Shown: positions 61,380-64,000 of the stretch, in pieces | Layout of the letters: each line of letters starts with the position of its first letter | How positions within the stretch are numbered: the stretch's first letter is position 1 | Source of the DNA: Roseiarcus sp043784465 | Lineage (GTDB): Bacteria; Pseudomonadota; Alphaproteobacteria; Rhizobiales; Beijerinckiaceae | Direction of reading: 5' to 3' | NCBI GenBank assembly: GCA_043784465.1 | Contig: JAYVYJ010000002.1 | Span: forward strand, 1 to 64,000 | Length of the DNA: 64,000 nucleotides | Translations under genes and position numbers: made by a program | Notes under the pieces: generated by a model | Database searches by the model: none | The model's input: only the letters and a program-made list of their open reading frames with translations | Told to the model about the DNA's origin: nothing

Positions 61380-62594
61380 TTAACGCGCCAGCGCAAGCTT
61401 TCTGAGATCGAGGTTTTCGTCGGCGGCTTGATCCGGCGTGAGCGGGGTTTGTGCGGCCAGAAGACGGCGGGCGGACATGTGGTCGGCGCCTCGGTTGACG
61501 GTCTCGACAGCCTTCAGTCTGTCGCCTGCGAAGCCGAAAACGGTGAGGGCGCGCCGATCGACGCCGCCGCGCGCGACCCAGCGGTCGACGTCCCTGGAAA
61601 GGCCCGCGATCTGCAATTTGAGATCGCCCTGATCGCTCCAGAACCACGGCAGGGCCGCATAAGGCTGGGGCTTGCCCATCAATCGGCTGGCGACGCATTT
61701 GGCCTGATCGGCGGCGTTCTGCACGGATTCCAGCCGCGTGCGGGCGCCCTCGTAGGTAAAGCGGGCGCAATCGCCGATCGCGGAGACGTGGGGCTCGCTG
61801 CTCAGCAAAGTCTCATCGACGAGGACGCCGTCGGAGCAGGCGATACCGGCGGCGGAGGCGAGGGCGTCCTCCGCCACGACGCCTACGCCCACCAGCACGA
61901 GATCAGCGGGCACGCGCGCGCCGTCGGAAAGTTCGACCTCGGAGACGCTAGTCCCGCCGTGCAAAGCGGCGACGCCGACGCCGAAGCGGAAATCGACGCC
62001 GAAGGCGCGATGCGCGGCGTCGAAGAAGCTTGAGGTCGCAGGCGAAACGGCGCGGCCCATCGGGCGGTCCGCGATTTCGACCACCGTTACGCTCAAGCCC
62101 AGCGCGCAAGCGGTGGCGGCGACTTCCAGCCCGATGAAGCCCGCGCCGACGACGACGAGGCGGCGGGCGGTCGCCAGCCTCTGTTTGAGCCTAGCGGCGT
62201 CGTGGATCGTGCGCAAAACATGGACCCCGGCGAGGTGGAGTCCGGGCGCACGCAGGGCGCGGGCGCGGGCGCCGGTGGCGAGGATCAAATGATCGTAGGG
62301 CGCCTTGCCGCCGGTTGACAGGGTTACGCGTTGCGCCGCGCAGTCGATTCGCGTGACGGCGACGCCAAGTGCGACATCGATGCGATGGTCTTCGAAAAAC
62401 TGCGCGGCTTTGAGTGGCAGGCCCGCAAGGTCGGACTGGCCTTTGAGGAACGCTTTGGAGAGCGGCGGCCGCTGATAGGGAAAATCGGCTTCCGCCGAGA
62501 GCAACGTGATGGCGCCGGTGAAGCCGTCGTCGCGCAGGCTGACGGCGGCCTGAACGCCGGCATGGCCGGCGCCTACGATCACGATTGCGGTCAT
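61380..62594 (-). CDS. FAD/NAD(P)-dependent ferredoxin reductase-like oxidoreductase
   Basis: A 404-residue flavoprotein of the BphA4/rhodocoxin-reductase type. The FAD-binding site is IVIVGAGHAGVQAAVSLRD; PYQRPPLSKAFLKG follows; the NAD(H) site is RLVVVGAGFIGLEVAATA; SAIGDCARF closes the FAD site; a reductase C-terminal domain includes PWFWSDQGDLKLQIAG. It passes electrons from NAD(P)H to a ferredoxin. No ferredoxin or oxygenase is adjacent. The ATG overlaps the murJ stop (ATGA), so it is read with murJ. Confidence 0.9.
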   Translation of the reverse strand: MTAIVIVGAGHAGVQAAVSLRDDGFTGAITLLSAEADFPYQRPPLSKAFLKGQSDLAGLPLKAAQFFEDHRIDVALGVAVTRIDCAAQRVTLSTGGKAPYDHLILATGARARALRAPGLHLAGVHVLRTIHDAARLKQRLATARRLVVVGAGFIGLEVAATACALGLSVTVVEIADRPMGRAVSPATSSFFDAAHRAFGVDFRFGVGVAALHGGTSVSEVELSDGARVPADLVLVGVGVVAEDALASAAGIACSDGVLVDETLLSSEPHVSAIGDCARFTYEGARTRLESVQNAADQAKCVASRLMGKPQPYAALPWFWSDQGDLKLQIAGLSRDVDRWVARGGVDRRALTVFGFAGDRLKAVETVNRGADHMSARRLLAAQTPLTPDQAADENLDLRKLALAR

Positions 62595-64000
62595 CGACGT
62601 CTCGCCAAGCGCTGAAACACGCCCCCGGCTTTCCGCCAGATGCGCAGGAAAGGCAACCGGCGCCCGAACAGGCGTCCCGTCATCTCGAACAGCGCGCCAT
62701 AGGCGAGGCTCATCAGGCCAAAGGTCGCCAGCAGCACGATTTCGTTGCGAAGGATGGGCAGACGGTGGACCAGCGCGCGGGCGAGTTCGAGGCCGGGCAG
62801 CGTCGCCGCCGCCGCCCCCGCCGTGGCGAACAGGATGAGCGCGAGGCTCTCGATCAGGTCGTCGTCGGCGCGGGCGAGGCCGCGCGCGTGGGCGACCCAA
62901 ACCAGCAGGCCGAAATTGATCCAGGCGCCCACCGAAGTGGCGATGGCGAGGCCGGCGGGGCCATAAGTCCCCGTCAGCGCGAATTTGAGCGCGACGTTGA
63001 CGACGAGGCCGCCATAAAAGCAGTTGCGCGGCGTCTTGTTGTCGCCGCGCGCCTGAAAGGTCGCGACCGCCGAGCGGATCAGCACCATCGGCAGCAGCCC
63101 GAAGCCATACGCCGCCAGCACCGAGGCCGAGCGCTCCGCCGAGGCCGCGCCGAACGCGCCGCGTTGATAGGCGCCGCGCACCAGTTCGTCGGGGATCAGC
63201 AGGAAGCCGACGAGGAAGGGCGCGCACAGCGCGAGCGACAAAGCGATGGTGCGGTTCTGGGCGTTTTGCGCGCCCTGGGGGTCGCCGGCGGCGATGCGGC
63301 GCGACATCTCGGGCAGCAGAACGGTGCCTGCTGCGGCGCCGATGAGGCCGAGCGGGAGCTGATAGAGGCGGTCGGCGTAGTTGATCGCCGAGACGGCGCC
63401 GGTCGGCAGGCCCGAGGCGATGATCGTGTCGGCGAGAATGGCGATCTGCTGTCCCGCCGAACTCACCACCGCCGGCCACAGCGAGCGGAAGAACTGGCGC
63501 ACGTCCGCGTTGAGTTTTGGTTTGGCGAAACGCTCCAGAACGCCGCGTCGCCGCGCCCAGGCCGCGACCACAAAGAGTTGCGCGAAGCCGGAGGCGAGCA
63601 CGCCCCAGCTCGCCGCATAGCCCGCGTTGGGGAACAGGCCGGGGGCGATCCACGCGAGCCCGAGAAAAAGCATGACGAACAGGTTGAGCAGGACGGGCGC
63701 GAAGGCGGCGACGGCGAAGTCGCCATGCGCGTTGAGCGTGCCGGAATTGAGCGTGACGATGACGACGAGCGCCAGATAGGGGAACGTGATTCGGGTCATG
63801 CCCACGGCGAGGTCGAATTTCGCGGGATCGGCGGCGAAACCGGGGGCTAGCAAAGCGACGAACTGCGGCATGAACACATAGGCCGCGATCAGCAGCGCGA
63901 TCTGGCTGAGGGCGAGAAACGAAAGGATGCGGCTGGCGAAATCGCGCGCGGACGCCGGGCCGTCGGCCGTGAGGATGCGGGTGTAGGTCGGCACATAGGC
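62591..64000 (-). CDS. murJ: lipid II flippase MurJ (partial, N-terminus beyond the window)
   Basis: The frame is open to the window edge, giving the C-terminal ~469 residues with about 12 membrane helices. AYVPTYTRILTADGPASARD at the edge is the internal region that follows the first helices of MurJ. LLAPGFAADPAKFDLAVGMTR, RITFPYLALV, INYADRLYQLPLGLIGAA and the ATSVGAWINFGLLV region are typical of the MVF/MurJ family. It flips lipid II across the inner membrane for peptidoglycan synthesis. Roughly 40-50 N-terminal residues are missing. Confidence 0.93.
   Translation of the reverse strand, partial: AYVPTYTRILTADGPASARDFASRILSFLALSQIALLIAAYVFMPQFVALLAPGFAADPAKFDLAVGMTRITFPYLALVVIVTLNSGTLNAHGDFAVAAFAPVLLNLFVMLFLGLAWIAPGLFPNAGYAASWGVLASGFAQLFVVAAWARRRGVLERFAKPKLNADVRQFFRSLWPAVVSSAGQQIAILADTIIASGLPTGAVSAINYADRLYQLPLGLIGAAAGTVLLPEMSRRIAAGDPQGAQNAQNRTIALSLALCAPFLVGFLLIPDELVRGAYQRGAFGAASAERSASVLAAYGFGLLPMVLIRSAVATFQARGDNKTPRNCFYGGLVVNVALKFALTGTYGPAGLAIATSVGAWINFGLLVWVAHARGLARADDDLIESLALILFATAGAAAATLPGLELARALVHRLPILRNEIVLLATFGLMSLAYGALFEMTGRLFGRRLPFLRIWRKAGGVFQRLARRR

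Noticed and set aside
1..64000. tRNA, rRNA, CRISPR or intact insertion sequence
   Set aside because: I saw no T-arm/anticodon patterns, rRNA motifs, regularly spaced repeats or transposase genes on either strand, though no computational scan was possible.

Overview
This 64 kb window is a high-GC chromosomal segment from an alphaproteobacterium, most likely of the order Hyphomicrobiales (Rhizobiales), perhaps near Beijerinckiaceae/Methylocystaceae/Bradyrhizobiaceae. The evidence is the gene content: a RegB/RegA (ActS/ActR) redox pair, a bacteriophytochrome with an HWE kinase, a Suv3-like helicase with an S4 domain, a MurJ flippase, DUF971 next to Mrp, and GGCCGGG-type extragenic palindromes. 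I see no rRNA, tRNA, CRISPR array, intact insertion sequence or replication origin. Genes are tightly packed, with many 4-bp start/stop overlaps. LAYOUT: 1-2.3 kb holds the end of a helicase-S4 fusion, a small lipoprotein, a MaoC hydratase and a small HTH protein. 2.3-2.9 kb is an AT-richer patch with two adjacent broken small genes, a zinc-ribbon protein with an in-frame stop and a membrane protein with a frameshift. 3-5.8 kb (minus) is an endonuclease/exonuclease/phosphatase, a cardiolipin-synthase-type PLD protein and an enoyl-CoA hydratase. 5.9-8.6 kb is purine salvage and degradation: an allantoinase (PuuE) fused to OHCU decarboxylase, then guanine deaminase. 8.8-10.5 kb (minus) has a Nudix hydrolase, a Crp/Fnr regulator and a single-domain receiver. 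10.7-15.3 kb is a peptide/nickel-type ABC transporter (two permeases and a double ATPase, no binding protein) followed by an isobutyryl-CoA-type dehydrogenase. 15.3-18.5 kb (minus) is a compact FkbH / acyl carrier protein / unknown-protein cassette. 18.6-22.7 kb is a sugar-acid operon: FAH-family enzyme, FCD-GntR regulator, altronate/galactarate dehydratase and HAD phosphatase. 22.7-28.9 kb has Mrp, DUF971, an Fsr-like MFS pump, infC, an AbrB-type transporter, an aminotransferase and mscL. 29-37.4 kb has the bacteriophytochrome, RNase PH, a thioesterase, a DAPG-hydrolase-like protein, a WYL regulator, a Sel1-repeat protein, an SDR and a small secreted protein. 37.4-44.1 kb has a glycosyltransferase and a four-gene signalling operon (HK, RR, HK, RR-GGDEF-EAL). 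44.1-48.9 kb has a zinc peptidase, a 3-hydroxyacyl-CoA dehydrogenase, a 47-aa membrane protein, xerD, a slipin and a LysR regulator. 49-49.7 kb is a decayed HigB/HigA-type toxin-antitoxin pair. 49.9-59.2 kb has mmsA, regB-regA and urtABCDE. 59.2-64 kb has a diguanylate cyclase, xdhC, a ferredoxin-reductase-type flavoprotein and the 3' part of murJ. HOW THE PARTS FIT: nitrogen acquisition is a clear theme. Urea uptake (urt) has a sigma-54-type -24/-12 site in front of urtA, and guaD, puuE-uraD and xdhC point to purines as a nitrogen source. A second theme is signalling: red/far-red light, redox (RegBA) and two routes to c-di-GMP. The most novel-looking units are the FkbH-ACP cassette and the paired-kinase c-di-GMP operon. 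The most informative small-scale features are the broken small genes and the palindromic repeat at the urtB start.
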